A DNA stretch of 64,000 nucleotides from Salinilacihabitans rarus (GCF_024296665.1 NZ_CP100762.1:3162001-3226000), one strand, 5' to 3'; shown: positions 35,397 to 45,084, numbered from the stretch's first letter. The notes: generated from the sequence alone by a model not told the origin. Made by a program: numbers and translations.

Positions 35397-37730
35397 TCAG
35401 CGGATCGACTCTAACAGCAGTTTCTGCTCGACGCGTTTGACCTCGTGCTGGACGTCGCGGACGGCGTCGATGTTCGCCGAGATGGAACTGACGCCCTCGT
35501 TGACGAGAAAGCGGACCATCTCGGGTTTGGAGCCGGCCTGCCCGCAGATGCTCGTGTCGACGTCGTGTTCGCGGCAGGTCTCGATCACGTCGCCGATCAG
35601 CCGCAGGACGGCCGGGTGGAGTTCGTCGAACCGGTCGGCGACGTTCTCGTTGTTACGGTCGACCGCGAGCGTGTACTGGGTGAGGTCGTTCGTCCCGAAG
35701 GAGGCGAAGTCGATGCCCGCCCCGGCCATCTCCCCGACCGAGAGCGCCGAGGCCGGCGTCTCGACCATCACCCCCCAGGTGCGCTTGTCGGGGTCGATGC
35801 CGGCCTCGGTCATGAGGCGCCTGGCCCGGTAGACGTCCTCGGCGTCGTTGACCAGCGGGAACATGATCTCGACGTTGTCGTAGCCCATCTCGTAGAGGCG
35901 GCGGAACGCCTCGAGTTCGTAGGCGAAGACCTCCGGCCGGTCGAGCGAGCGGCGGATGCCGCGGTAGCCGAGCATCGGGTTGTGCTCGTCGGGTTCGTCG
36001 GCGCCGCCTTCGAGTTCGCGGAACTCGTCGGTGGGGGCGTCGAGGGTGCGCACGCGGACGGGCCGGGGGTAGAACTCGTCGGCGACCGTCCGGACTCCCT
36101 CGACGAGTTCGCCGACGTAGGCGTCCTCGCCCTCGTCGGCGACGAACTTCGCGGGCGTCTTGCCGAGCGAGAGGATCATGTGCTCGATCCGTAGCAGGCC
36201 GACGCCGTCGGCCCCGGTCGCCGCGGCGCGCTGGGCCGCCTCCGGGATCGAGACGTTCACCTTCACCTCCGTCGCCGTCATCGGCTTGACCGGCGCCTGC
36301 GGGCGGACCTCCTCGACGGGTTCGCGCTCCTCCTCGGGGGTCCGGACACCCTCGAGGACGGTCCCCCTGTCGCCGTCGATCGTGATCGGCTGGCCGTCTT
36401 CGAGGGCGTTCGTCGCGTTCTGCGTGCCCACGACGGCGGGCACCCCGAGTTCCCGCGAGACGATGGCGGCGTGGCTGGTCATCCCCCCTTCGTCGGTGAC
36501 GATGCCCGCGGCGCGTTTCATCGCCGGCACCATGTCCGGCGTCGTCATCTCGGTGACGATGATGTCGCCCTCGGCGACCTTGTCGAGTTCGTCGAGTTTC
36601 CGGACGATCTTCGCCTCGCCGCCGGCCGTGCCCGGACTGGAGCCGAGGCCGTCGACGAGCACGTCGCCACGCGAGTCGCGAGCGCCGCGCTCGTCGCCCG
36701 CCTCGGCGGTCTGGACGCCGCTGCCGTCGGCGATCCCGCGGTCGGCCTCCTCGACGTCGAAGCCGACGTCGCCGTCGTCGGCGTCGCCGATCGTCGTGAT
36801 CGGCCGCGACTGGAGCATGAACACGTCGTCGCCGACCATCGCCCACTCGACGTCCTGAGGGGTCCCGTAGTGGTCCTCGACGCGCTCGCCGAGGTCGACG
36901 AGGCGGTCGATCTCGTCGTCCGAGAGGACGCGCTCGGTGCGTTTCCCCTCGGACACTTCCCGCTCGACGGTCTCGCCCGTCTCCTCGTCTTTGACGTGCA
37001 TCACCTTCTTCTCGGCGACGGTGGCGTCGACCGAGCGGTCCTCGCGGTCGACGACGTAGTTGTCCGGCGAGACGGCCCCGGAGACGACGGCCTCGCCCAG
37101 CCCCCACGCGGCCTCGAGGATCATCGTCGGGTCGCCCGTCGAGGGGTGGCTCGTGAACATCACGCCCGACTTCTCGGCGTCGACCATCCGCTGGACGACG
37201 ACGGCGATGTCGACGACGGAGTGGTCGAACCCCTTCTCCTGACGGTAGTAGATCGCCCGCTGGGTGAAAAGCGAGGCCCAGCACCGGCGCACCCGGTCGA
37301 GCAGGTCCTCCTCGGTGACGTTCAGGAACGTCTCCTGCTGGCCGGCGAAGGAGGCGTCCGGGAGGTCCTCGGCCGTCGCCGACGAGCGGACGGCGACGAA
37401 CGCCTCCTCGTCGTCGTCGCCGACCTCGCGGTAGGCCTCGAGAATCTCCTCGCGTACCTCGTCGGGGAACGGCGTCTCGAGGATCAGTTCCTGTGCGCGC
37501 TCGGCCGCCTCGGCCAGCGCGGCCGAGTCGTCGGCGTCCACGTCGACCGCCTCGAACAGCGCCTCGTCGACCCCCGCCTCCTCGATGAACGATCGGTAAG
37601 TCCCGGCCGTGACGACGAACCCGGGCGGGACGGGCAACCCGGCCGCTGTGAGTTCGCCGAGGGAAGCACCCTTGCCGCCGACGGTCTCGAGGTCGTCGGC
37701 GTCTATCTCCTCCAGCCAGAGTACAGCCAT
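35397..37730 (-). CDS. ppsA: Phosphoenolpyruvate synthase
   Basis: A 777-residue enzyme making PEP from pyruvate and ATP for gluconeogenesis. It has the N-terminal ATP-grasp (TVGGKGASLGELTAAGLPVPPGF; VRSSATAEDLPDASFAGQQETFL) and the swivelling domain with catalytic His420 in GGMTSHAAIVSREL. The C-terminal PEP/pyruvate barrel has LRIEHMILS, NPMLGYRGIRRSL and SICGQAGSKPE with the acid/base Cys. An unusual Ala/Glu/Arg-rich insert (about 360-385) precedes DVLVDGLGSSPG. Start 37730 (MAVLWLEEIDADD) is conserved. The window also holds the opposing enzyme, pyruvate kinase. Confidence 0.96.
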   Translation of the reverse strand: MAVLWLEEIDADDLETVGGKGASLGELTAAGLPVPPGFVVTAGTYRSFIEEAGVDEALFEAVDVDADDSAALAEAAERAQELILETPFPDEVREEILEAYREVGDDDEEAFVAVRSSATAEDLPDASFAGQQETFLNVTEEDLLDRVRRCWASLFTQRAIYYRQEKGFDHSVVDIAVVVQRMVDAEKSGVMFTSHPSTGDPTMILEAAWGLGEAVVSGAVSPDNYVVDREDRSVDATVAEKKVMHVKDEETGETVEREVSEGKRTERVLSDDEIDRLVDLGERVEDHYGTPQDVEWAMVGDDVFMLQSRPITTIGDADDGDVGFDVEEADRGIADGSGVQTAEAGDERGARDSRGDVLVDGLGSSPGTAGGEAKIVRKLDELDKVAEGDIIVTEMTTPDMVPAMKRAAGIVTDEGGMTSHAAIVSRELGVPAVVGTQNATNALEDGQPITIDGDRGTVLEGVRTPEEEREPVEEVRPQAPVKPMTATEVKVNVSIPEAAQRAAATGADGVGLLRIEHMILSLGKTPAKFVADEGEDAYVGELVEGVRTVADEFYPRPVRVRTLDAPTDEFRELEGGADEPDEHNPMLGYRGIRRSLDRPEVFAYELEAFRRLYEMGYDNVEIMFPLVNDAEDVYRARRLMTEAGIDPDKRTWGVMVETPASALSVGEMAGAGIDFASFGTNDLTQYTLAVDRNNENVADRFDELHPAVLRLIGDVIETCREHDVDTSICGQAGSKPEMVRFLVNEGVSSISANIDAVRDVQHEVKRVEQKLLLESIR

Positions 37731-37907
37731 CTGTATCTGCGTGGACACCGCTGTGGCTAAAGAACTTTGCGAACGATGCATATAAATTCGAACTCGAAAC
37801 CGAATCAACTCGAAATATTACATCGCCGACGGCGCCGGGTCGGGCCGCTTCTGGCTCGAATTCGTTCCGTCACAGGGGTTATTACAGTTCGCGGAGTGGT
37901 CGCTGAC

Positions 37908-38399
37908 GTGAACGCACGCGAGGCGCTGAAGTGGATGGTACTGTATCGCACGATCGCAACCGGGTCGTTTCTGGCCGGTCTCCTGTCGGTCGCCGCCGGA
38001 CTGGTTCTGGGGCTCGACGGCGGCCCCCTCGCGTTCGTCGCCGACCCGTCGGCGGCGCTCGCGGACGCCGACGGCACGGTCGTCGTGGCCTTCGCGCTCC
38101 TCGGCTTCGTCGTCTGGCAGGGCGGCAAGACGCTGGCGCTTTTCCTGACGCTCCCGCGGGCGGCCGGACGCGCCGCCGCCGAGGAGTTCGACGTCTCTCA
38201 CCTCAAAAGCGACCTCCTCCAGGGGCTCGACGAGCGGCTGACGGCGATGGAAGAAGACGTCCGGGAGACCCGCCGGCACGTCGCCGGCCCCCGACGCGAG
38301 GGGACCGCCGACGGGTCCGAGTCGCCGTCCCGGCAGTCGGCCGGCGCGGGTGGGTCGACAGCGACCCGCGACGACGGACAGTCCGATCCCCTCCCCTGA
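37908..38399 (+). CDS. Membrane protein, unknown
   Basis: A 163-residue protein from GTG 37908 (VNAREALKWMVLYRTIATGSFL). Two hydrophobic helices lie at about 15-35 and 55-80, then an amphipathic/coiled segment (FDVSHLKSDLLQGLDERLTAMEEDVRETRRH) and a disordered Ser/Gly-rich end. The frame is open further upstream but the AT-rich promoter DNA at 37760-37830 argues against an earlier start. It is divergent from ppsA and convergent with the PhzF gene. No family recognised. Confidence 0.6.
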   Translation: MNAREALKWMVLYRTIATGSFLAGLLSVAAGLVLGLDGGPLAFVADPSAALADADGTVVVAFALLGFVVWQGGKTLALFLTLPRAAGRAAAEEFDVSHLKSDLLQGLDERLTAMEEDVRETRRHVAGPRREGTADGSESPSRQSAGAGGSTATRDDGQSDPLP

Positions 38400-38405
38400 C
38401 CGCGT

Positions 38406-39305
38406 TCAGGCCTCCAGAATCTCGTCCTCGTCGTCCGGCGGCACGGCCAGCGTCCCGTCCAGCGACGTCACGCCGCGGCCGCCGACCCTGACGCCGCCGT
38501 CCAGTCGGACCCGGACGAGCCCCGGCCGGTCGACGTAGTGGCCCTGTTCGAGGCGGAGTTCGTCGGGCGCGTCGCCGTCGAACGCGCCGTAGCGGTCGAG
38601 GTAGGCCGCGACCGCGCCGCTTGCCGTCCCCGTTACCGGGTCCTCGGGGACGCCGGCCGCGGGGACGAACGCCCGCCCGTGTAGCGTCGAGTCGGCGTCG
38701 AGCGCGTCGAACGTGAACAGGTAGACGCCGACGGCGTCGACCGACTCCGAGAGGGCTTCGATCGCCCCGAAGTCGGGGTCGGCCCCCCCGACGTCCGAGA
38801 GGTAGGTGATCGGGACCGCGAGGAACGGCAGTCCGGTCGAGGTGACCGCCAGCGGGAGGTCGGCGCTCGCCCCTTCGAGGGCCACCCGGTCGACGCCCAG
38901 CGCAGCGGCGACGCGGTCGTACCCGAGGTCGACCTCGCGGATCGTCGGCGCGTCCTGGTTCATCCAGACCGTGCCGTCGGTCTCGACCTCGATTTCGAGG
39001 ACGCCCACGTTCGTTTCGAGGGTCGTGGTGCCCGGTTCCAGCCCCTCGTCGTGGAGGTGAGCGAACGACCCGATCGTCGCGTGCCCGCAGAGGTCGACCT
39101 CCTGAGTGGGCGTGAAGTACCGGATCCGACGGTCGGCGCGGTCGCTCGACCGGAGGAAGGCGGTCTCGCTGACGGCCATCTCGGCGGCGATCGCTTGCAT
39201 CTGTTCGTCGGACAGGCCGTCGGCCCCGGGGACGACGCCGGCGGGGTTGCCCGCGAGCGGTTCGTCGGCGAACGCGTCCACCTGCAGGGCGCGGATCGTC
39301 TGCAT
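38406..39305 (-). CDS. PhzF-family isomerase/epimerase
   Basis: A 299-residue protein with the duplicated diaminopimelate-epimerase-like fold: LQVDAFADEPLAGNPAGVV, the catalytic-Glu segment MAVSETAFL, VDLCGHATIGSFAHL and, in the second half, EDPVTGTASGAVAAYLDRYG followed by LEQGHYVDRPG. Many such proteins are broad small-molecule isomerases of unknown substrate; phenazine synthesis is not implied, as no phz genes are present. Start 39305 is fixed by the conserved N-terminus. It is divergent from the PRTase at 39467. Confidence 0.92.
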   Translation of the reverse strand: MQTIRALQVDAFADEPLAGNPAGVVPGADGLSDEQMQAIAAEMAVSETAFLRSSDRADRRIRYFTPTQEVDLCGHATIGSFAHLHDEGLEPGTTTLETNVGVLEIEVETDGTVWMNQDAPTIREVDLGYDRVAAALGVDRVALEGASADLPLAVTSTGLPFLAVPITYLSDVGGADPDFGAIEALSESVDAVGVYLFTFDALDADSTLHGRAFVPAAGVPEDPVTGTASGAVAAYLDRYGAFDGDAPDELRLEQGHYVDRPGLVRVRLDGGVRVGGRGVTSLDGTLAVPPDDEDEILEA

Positions 39306-39466
39306 ACCGTCGGCGTCGGCGGGGGAGGGCATCAATCCAGCGTCGTCGGCCGGGCGCGTCGACCGCCGGCCGCGAGGCGGGCGGTTACCGCTCCCGCGGC
39401 ACAGGGGCGTTTCACCCCACTTAAGAGGGCGGCGGTCCTCGAACCCCACTAGGTGGAGACCAGACC

Positions 39467-40162
39467 ATGTCCGAACTCCCGGACGATTTCAAGTGTACGA
39501 TCACCAACTGGGAATACATCTACAGCCTGTGCCGGGACGTCAGCGGCGAGGTCAGACGCGACGCGTTCGAACCGGACGTCGTCGTCGCCCTGGCGCGGGG
39601 CGGGTGGTTCGCGGGCCGGTGTCTCTGTGACTTCCTCGGACTGGACGACCTGACGAGTCTGAAGATGGAACACTACGTCGGCACCGCCGCGAAGTCCGGC
39701 GAGCCGACGGTCCGCTACCCGATGCCCGAGGGGAGCGTCGAGGGAAAGGACGTCCTCATCATCGACGACATCGCCGACACCGGCGGCTCGATCGAGCGCG
39801 CCCACGAGTACGTGACCGACCGCGACGCGGGCGAGGTGCGCACCGCGACCCTCCAGTTGCTCCAGACGAGCGAGTTCGAACCCGACTACATCGGCGAACG
39901 CCTCGAAGACTGGACCTGGGTCGTCTACCCGTGGAACTTCATCGAGGACATGGTCGACCTGATCGCGGGCGTCATGGAGAAAGCCGACGCGGAGACGTTC
40001 ACCGCCGACGACGTCCGATACTACCTCAACGAGTACCACCAGATCGAGCGCATCGAGATGGAGATCGCCCAGCCCAACCGCCTCCCCGAGGTGCTCACCG
40101 AGATGGAGCGCCGCGACGTCGTCGAGCGGGCCGCCTCCGGCGAGTGGACCCTCGCCGAGTGA
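39467..40162 (+). CDS. Purine-type phosphoribosyltransferase
   Basis: A 231-residue PRTase. The PRPP-binding motif is DVLIIDDIADTGGSIERA, and VVVALARGGWFAGRCL is the N-terminal pyrophosphate loop region. A C-terminal helical extension with winged-helix flavour (MERRDVVERAASGEWTLAE) is longer than in simple HPRTs. Haloarchaeal proteins like this are usually annotated as hypoxanthine/xanthine or nicotinate-like PRTases; salvage of a purine base is the likeliest role. The 78-residue protein gene follows 73 nt later. Confidence 0.85.
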   Translation: MSELPDDFKCTITNWEYIYSLCRDVSGEVRRDAFEPDVVVALARGGWFAGRCLCDFLGLDDLTSLKMEHYVGTAAKSGEPTVRYPMPEGSVEGKDVLIIDDIADTGGSIERAHEYVTDRDAGEVRTATLQLLQTSEFEPDYIGERLEDWTWVVYPWNFIEDMVDLIAGVMEKADAETFTADDVRYYLNEYHQIERIEMEIAQPNRLPEVLTEMERRDVVERAASGEWTLAE

Positions 40163-40235
40163 GGACGCCGCCGCGAGCGCGTGCCGGATAGTAGTTCGCG
40201 CAAGATTCTCCTCCCGACCAGCGTGACGTCCGACG

Positions 40236-40472
40236 ATGAACGTCCACGAGGTGGACCTCGTCGACACGTGCCTGCAGGCGGTCCGCTACGAGCGCGGGGA
40301 GCGGTACGACCCCGCGGCCGACGAGCACTTCGCGGCCTACGACGACCTCGACGAGTTCTTCGCGACCGCCGGGCCCCGGGTCCGGACCGACGTCGGCCGC
40401 GAACTGTTCGAGGACGCCCGCGAACGGTACGAGGCGGCCAAACGCGACCGCGACGGGGATCGCGACCGCTGA
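40236..40472 (+). CDS. Small acidic protein, unknown
   Basis: A 78-residue protein, MNVHEVDLVDTCLQAVRYERG onward, mainly helical with many Asp, Glu and Arg and no membrane segment. Its stop lies one base before the histidine kinase stop on the other strand. The composition is haloarchaeal and third-position GC is high, so it is probably a real gene. Possible RBS-like or TATA elements upstream are weak. No function can be given. Confidence 0.6.
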   Translation: MNVHEVDLVDTCLQAVRYERGERYDPAADEHFAAYDDLDEFFATAGPRVRTDVGRELFEDARERYEAAKRDRDGDRDR

Positions 40473-40473
40473 C

Positions 40474-41679
40474 CTACCCGCTGGTGGGCGCCGGGAACGG
40501 GAACGGTCCCGGACCGTCGGGGATCGTAAAGGAGAACATCGCGCCCTCGCCGGGGACGGAGTCGACGCGGATCTCGCCGCCGTGGCGTTCGACGATGCGT
40601 TTGCACATCGCGAGGCCGATCCCCGAGCCCTCGTGCTCGTCGGCCGCGTGGAGGCGCTGGAAGAGGCCGAAGATGCGCTCTTGCTCGTCGGGGGCGATGC
40701 CGATCCCCCCGTCGCGCACCGCGATCAGCCACCGCGCCCCCGCGCGCTCGGCCGAGACGTGTACCCGCGGCGGCCCGTCGGCGTATTCGAGCGCGTTGCC
40801 CACGAGGTTCTGGAACACCTGCCGTAGCTGACCCGCGTCGCCCTCGACGGTGGGGAGGGGAGCGGCGACGACCTCGGCGCCGGTCTCCCCGATCTTCACC
40901 CGCAGGTCCGCGAGCGCCTCCGCGAGCACGCCGTCGAGGTCGACCGACTCGAACGGCTCGCCCTGCGTCTCCACGCGGGAGTACGCGAGCAGGCCCTCGA
41001 CGGTCGCGCGCATGCGGTCGGCGCCGTCGACGGCGTACCCGAGAAACTCCCGGCCGTCGGCGTCCAGTTCGTCCCCGTACCGCCGGTCGAGCAACTGGAG
41101 GTAGCTCGACACCATCCGCAGGGGCTCTTGCAGGTCGTGGCTGGCGGCGTAGGCGAACTGTTCGAGGCGCTCGTTCGAGCGCTCTAGCTGGGTCACCGCG
41201 GCTTCGAGTTGCGCCTGCGTCCGTCGCAGTTCCTCGTTTCGCCGCTCGACCTCGTGGGCCCGCTTCAGCGTCTCGTTCTGCCGTTCGAGTCGCCGCGCGT
41301 GCGTGGTCGCCCGGGCCTCGTGGACGCCGACCAGCAGGCCGGCGACGGAGCCGGTAGCGAGCGAGACCTCGATCGTCCCGAGCGCGAAGTCGACGCTCAC
41401 GCCCGGGTGGAGCACCCTGAGGACGATGACGGCGAACATCACGGCGACGCCGCCGACCCCCCACGCCACGATGCGCGCGTGGAGGTCGGTGTCGATGTCG
41501 CTGTCGGGTAACCACCGCCCGATGTACACCAGCGCGAGCCCCGGGCCGCCGATCAACACGAGGTCGAGGGCGACCCGGAGGGCCAGCCCCTCGTCGGCGA
41601 GTCCGCGCGCCGTCTGGCCCACCGCGATTGTGATCGACAGGAGCCCCAGCGCGGCGATGAGGTGGGGCCAACGGAACAT
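40474..41679 (-). CDS. Membrane-bound sensor histidine kinase
   Basis: A 401-residue kinase. Four transmembrane helices (about 5-25, 33-53, 70-88 and 100-122) form the sensor. A coiled coil (RRLERQNETLKRAHEVERRNEEL) connects to the H-box FAYAASHDLQEPLRMVSSYL (phospho-His about 185). ATP-binding boxes follow: QVFQNLVGNALEYA (N), DGGIGIAPDEQERIFGLFQRLH (G1/F, with DGG instead of the usual DNG) and GSGIGLAMCKRIVERHGG (G2). There is no PAS domain and no adjacent response regulator, as is common in haloarchaea. The signal is unknown, presumably membrane-related. Confidence 0.92.
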   Translation of the reverse strand: MFRWPHLIAALGLLSITIAVGQTARGLADEGLALRVALDLVLIGGPGLALVYIGRWLPDSDIDTDLHARIVAWGVGGVAVMFAVIVLRVLHPGVSVDFALGTIEVSLATGSVAGLLVGVHEARATTHARRLERQNETLKRAHEVERRNEELRRTQAQLEAAVTQLERSNERLEQFAYAASHDLQEPLRMVSSYLQLLDRRYGDELDADGREFLGYAVDGADRMRATVEGLLAYSRVETQGEPFESVDLDGVLAEALADLRVKIGETGAEVVAAPLPTVEGDAGQLRQVFQNLVGNALEYADGPPRVHVSAERAGARWLIAVRDGGIGIAPDEQERIFGLFQRLHAADEHEGSGIGLAMCKRIVERHGGEIRVDSVPGEGAMFSFTIPDGPGPFPFPAPTSG

Positions 41680-41779
41680 CCTCCGCCGGTACGCGGTATC
41701 GGAGTATCAACTCCTCGGTCCGGGCCGACGAGGGCCGTTCTGACGTGTCGACGGCCCGACGCCGCCGGGGGCGGGCCGC

Positions 41780-43294
41780 TCAGTCGTCGACGGACGCCGC
41801 GGGAGCCGTCGGTTCGGGCTCCTCGGGCTCCTCGGGCTCCTCGTCGACGATCGACCCCTTCCACGTGCCGCGGGTGAACCAGGCCGTGGCCGCGATTGCG
41901 CCGACGACGTCGCCGACGACGACGCCGAGCCAGATGCCGGTCGTCGCCCAGCCGGCGACGAACACGAGCAGGTAGGTCGCCGGCACGCGGGCGACCCAGA
42001 GGGTCACGACCGAGAACGCCAGCGCCGTCTTCGTGTTGCCCGCGCCACGGAACGCGCCGAGGAGTACCTGCAGGACCCCCATGAAGACGAACATGGCCGC
42101 GGCGAACCGGAGGTAGGTACTCCCGTGGGCGAGCGTCGCGGCGCGGCCCTCGGTCTCGGCGGTGAGGAAGACGCCGACGATCGGTTCGGGGAACGCGAAC
42201 GCGATCAGCGCGCCGCCGAGCATGATCGCCGCGATCGTTCCCGAGGCGAGCCACGTCGCCCGCTCGGCGCGGTCGGGTTCGCCGGCGCCTAAGTTCTGGC
42301 CGACGATCGTGTCGGTCGCCTGTCCCATCCCCATCGCCGGGAGAAACGCCAGCGAGATGAGTCGGTTGCCAAGCCCGTAGGCGGCGACGACCGCGGGCGG
42401 GAACGTCGAGACCATCGCCGTCAGCGTGATCATCGCCAGCGAACTCATCGACTGCTCTATCGCCGTCGGCACGCCGAGGCGAACGATCTTCGAGACGTAC
42501 TCGAACCGGGGCACGAGGTGGTCGACCTCGATCACGGGGCCGGCGTCCGTGTAGAACAGGACGTAGAGTCCGATGACCGTCGCAACCGCCCGCGAGAAGA
42601 CGGTGGCGATCGCCGCCCCCTCGACGCCGTAGCCCCCGAACCCGGTGACGGCGTACAGCGCCGCCGTCAGCGCGTCGAGGCCGAGCCAGCCGAACAGCGG
42701 GTTGTCGGCGAAGCCGAAGATGAGGATCGGGTCGATCAGGACGTTGACCGCGACGCTCACCGCCATCACGCGCATCGGCGCGCGGGTGGTGCCGTAGCCG
42801 CGCATCAGCGAGACGAAGACGAAGAAGCCAAACAGGAACGGCATCCCGAGGAAGAACACCCGCATGTAGTCGGCCGCCAGCGGCACGATCCGGGCAGCCG
42901 TCTCGGGGTCCGCCGGCAGCAGGTCGAGCATCAAGCCCGTGACGAGGAAGCCGACCAGCCCGAGCGCGACCGCGACCAGCGAGATAAACGAGAGCGTCTG
43001 GCCGGCGATCAGCCCGCCCTCGCCGCTGTCGGCGCCGGTGTGCTGGGCGACGAGGATGGCGCCCGCGGCCGTGAAGCCGCCGCCGATCGAGATCAGAAAG
43101 AAGATCAGCGGAAACGCGAGGCTCAGCGCGCCGACGGCGTCCGGCGAGAGCGCACCCAGCCAGAACGTGTCGCCGACGTTGTAGGCGACCTGCAGCAGCT
43201 GGATGACCACGAGCGGCCACGCCAGCCTGAACATCGGGCGGACGAGGTCCCCCTCCGTGAGGTCGGCCTCGCCCGCGTCCCCCGCGGAAGGCAT
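41780..43294 (-). CDS. MATE-family efflux pump, copy 1
   Basis: A 504-residue transporter with twelve predicted helices in two related halves. The first begins LVRPMFRLAWPLVVIQLLQVAYNVGDTFWLG and the second near FEYVSKIVRLGVPTAIEQSM. MATE-specific segments include VGQNLGAGEPDRAERATW and LLGAFRGAGNTKTALAF. It should export organic cations or drugs against Na+ or H+. The acidic C-terminal tail (EEPEEPEEPEP) comes from CTCCTCGGG repeats near 41820-41850. It is related to the pump at 57931-59433. It is divergent from the MTA phosphorylase. Confidence 0.93.
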   Translation of the reverse strand: MPSAGDAGEADLTEGDLVRPMFRLAWPLVVIQLLQVAYNVGDTFWLGALSPDAVGALSLAFPLIFFLISIGGGFTAAGAILVAQHTGADSGEGGLIAGQTLSFISLVAVALGLVGFLVTGLMLDLLPADPETAARIVPLAADYMRVFFLGMPFLFGFFVFVSLMRGYGTTRAPMRVMAVSVAVNVLIDPILIFGFADNPLFGWLGLDALTAALYAVTGFGGYGVEGAAIATVFSRAVATVIGLYVLFYTDAGPVIEVDHLVPRFEYVSKIVRLGVPTAIEQSMSSLAMITLTAMVSTFPPAVVAAYGLGNRLISLAFLPAMGMGQATDTIVGQNLGAGEPDRAERATWLASGTIAAIMLGGALIAFAFPEPIVGVFLTAETEGRAATLAHGSTYLRFAAAMFVFMGVLQVLLGAFRGAGNTKTALAFSVVTLWVARVPATYLLVFVAGWATTGIWLGVVVGDVVGAIAATAWFTRGTWKGSIVDEEPEEPEEPEPTAPAASVDD

Positions 43295-43436
43295 TACGAA
43301 CCGAAATAGTCCCCCAGCTACTTGAACGCTCGTAGTGGGTGATATCACTCCACACGGGAACTGTCACGATCGATTCAGTTACACGGCACCGACCGAACCC
43401 GCACCGTTTACGTCGCCTCCGGCGCGAGACGACGAC

Positions 43437-44291
43437 ATGACAATCGGCGTCATCGGCGGAAGCGGAATCTACGAGGCACTGCCGCTGGAGAACACCAGAA
43501 AGGAGACGGTCTCGACACCCTACGGCGATCCCAGCGAGGCGATCACGCTCGGCGAACTCGCCGGCCGCGAGGTGGCGTTTCTCCCCCGACACGGCGAGGA
43601 CCACCAGCACCCGCCCACCGACGCCTCCTACCGGGCGAACATCTACGCGCTGAAGTCCGTCGGCGTCGACCGCGTCATCGCCACGAACGCCGTCGGCAGT
43701 CTGCGCGAGGACCTGCCCCCGCGGACGCTCGTGATCCCCGATCAGATCTTCGACCGGACCAAACACCGCCAGCCCACCTTCTTCGGCGACGGGATGGTCG
43801 TCCACATGGGCTTTGCCGACCCCTACTGTCCGGCCATGGTCTCCCACCTCGCCGCGTCGGCCCGCGAGGCGGCCGACGCCGACGTCGAGGAGCGCGGCAC
43901 CTACGTCTGCATCGAGGGACCCCAGTACTCCACGCGCGCCGAGAGCGAGTTCTACCGCTCGCAGGGCTGGGATATCGTCGGCATGACCGCGATTCCCGAG
44001 GCGAAACTCGCCCGCGAGGCCGAACTGAGCTACGCGACGGTCGCCGGCGTCACCGACTACGACGTCTGGAAGGCGGACAGCGAGGTCACCCTGGAGGAGG
44101 TCCTCGAGAACGCCGCGGCCAACCAGGAGGCGATCAACGACGTGATCGAACACGCCGTCCGCACCATGCCCGCGGACTTCGAGAGCGAGGCGTGGTCGGC
44201 CCTCGAAGGGACGATCAACACCCCCGCGGAGGCGATTCCCGAGGAGACCCGCGAGCGCGTCGAGTTGCTGGCCGGCGAGTACCTGGAGTGA
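43437..44291 (+). CDS. mtaP: 5'-methylthioadenosine phosphorylase
   Basis: A 284-residue purine nucleoside phosphorylase-type enzyme. The N-terminus MTIGVIGGSGIYE, the phosphate-site FLPRHGEDHQHPP and IATNAVGSLREDL are typical. GPQYSTRAESEFYRSQGWDIVGMTAIPEAKLAREAELSYATVAGVTDYDVW carries the MTAP base and ribose site (quoted by key residues: TRAES, GMT, TDYD). It phosphorolyses methylthioadenosine, a by-product of SAM chemistry, to adenine and methylthioribose-1-phosphate. The start matches the conserved N-terminus. Confidence 0.93.
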   Translation: MTIGVIGGSGIYEALPLENTRKETVSTPYGDPSEAITLGELAGREVAFLPRHGEDHQHPPTDASYRANIYALKSVGVDRVIATNAVGSLREDLPPRTLVIPDQIFDRTKHRQPTFFGDGMVVHMGFADPYCPAMVSHLAASAREAADADVEERGTYVCIEGPQYSTRAESEFYRSQGWDIVGMTAIPEAKLAREAELSYATVAGVTDYDVWKADSEVTLEEVLENAAANQEAINDVIEHAVRTMPADFESEAWSALEGTINTPAEAIPEETRERVELLAGEYLE

Positions 44292-44428
44292 GCGGCGTCG
44301 CGGGACGCGAGAGCGGGCGTCGCTCCCCGCCCCGGTCACGCGGCGAGCCGACCGACGCCCGAGCGGCGGGCCCGCGCGGACGGCACAGGGGGTTTTTGCC
44401 CGCGGCGGTGGTCCATCGGTCCACCGGT

Positions 44429-44602
44429 ATGACGACGGGCGACGGGACACGGCCGGGTGCGGCCAGATGCGACAACTGCGGTACGATCGGCGCCGTGCGC
44501 GTCCTCCCGGACGGTCGGCTCCGGTCGCTCGGCGGGTCGACCTTCTGTCCGTGCGAGACCCCCGAGTTGCAACTCCTCGAGGCGGACCTCGACGAGGAGT
44601 GA
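44429..44602 (+). CDS. Small zinc-finger-like protein
   Basis: A 57-residue protein with two cysteine pairs, ARCDNCGTIG (near 13) and TFCPCETPE (near 39). The spacing is C-x2-C ... C-x-C, so it is probably a single zinc site. It resembles the many haloarchaeal small CPxCG-type proteins, several of which have regulatory roles, but none is recognised here. It follows MTA phosphorylase by 137 nt. Confidence 0.7.
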   Translation: MTTGDGTRPGAARCDNCGTIGAVRVLPDGRLRSLGGSTFCPCETPELQLLEADLDEE

Positions 44603-44607
44603 CGCCG

Positions 44608-45084
44608 TCACGGCCCCGGTCGGGAGCGGTCGGTGACGAGGGTCGCGTCACCCTCGCTCTCGTCCGCCGCGTGCCGCCGACCGTCGCTCTCCCCGTCGAG
44701 ACAGGCCGGACAGTACGCGTTCTCGCCCCACTCGGGGACGGCGACGGTCGTCCCGAACAGGACGCGTCGCTTCGCGTAGCGGCGGTACTCGCCGCCCTCG
44801 GCGGACCGCCCGCACTCGTCGCAGGTGCGACCGGGGTCCGCGATCCGCGCCCGGTCGACCTCGCGTCGGGTCCCGATCACGTACACCGGGTGGGTCGACG
44901 CCGCCGCGGCCTGCCAGCAGACCAGCAGGCCCGCGACGAACGCGAGCGCGCCGACCCACCAGTAGCCGAGCAGCGTCGGGGCGAAGAACAGCGAACTCAG
45001 GATCCACCCCCACAGCAGCGCGAAGCCGACCCTGTCGGCGACGCGACGAAGCCGCCGGTCGAGACTGCGCGGGCGCCCGCTCAT
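44608..45084 (-). CDS. Membrane-anchored Cys-cluster protein B (tandem paralogue)
   Basis: A 158-residue protein. Two hydrophobic helices (about 18-40 and 44-63) precede a domain RTCDECGRSAEGGEYRRYAKRRVLFGTTVAVPEWGENAYCPAC. Two CxxC pairs bracket a conserved RRYA/VLFG/EWGxNxYC core. The upstream neighbour at 45081 has the same layout and motif order. The two overlap by four bases (ATGA type), so they are a translationally coupled duplicate pair. A zinc-binding domain on the membrane face is the inference; the function is unknown. Confidence 0.75.
   Translation of the reverse strand: MSGRPRSLDRRLRRVADRVGFALLWGWILSSLFFAPTLLGYWWVGALAFVAGLLVCWQAAAASTHPVYVIGTRREVDRARIADPGRTCDECGRSAEGGEYRRYAKRRVLFGTTVAVPEWGENAYCPACLDGESDGRRHAADESEGDATLVTDRSRPGP

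Noticed and set aside
34086-37730. Glycosyltransferase and ppsA as an exopolysaccharide operon
   Set aside because: The genes converge, with an 18-bp gap, and no other glycan gene is present; ppsA is a central gluconeogenic gene.
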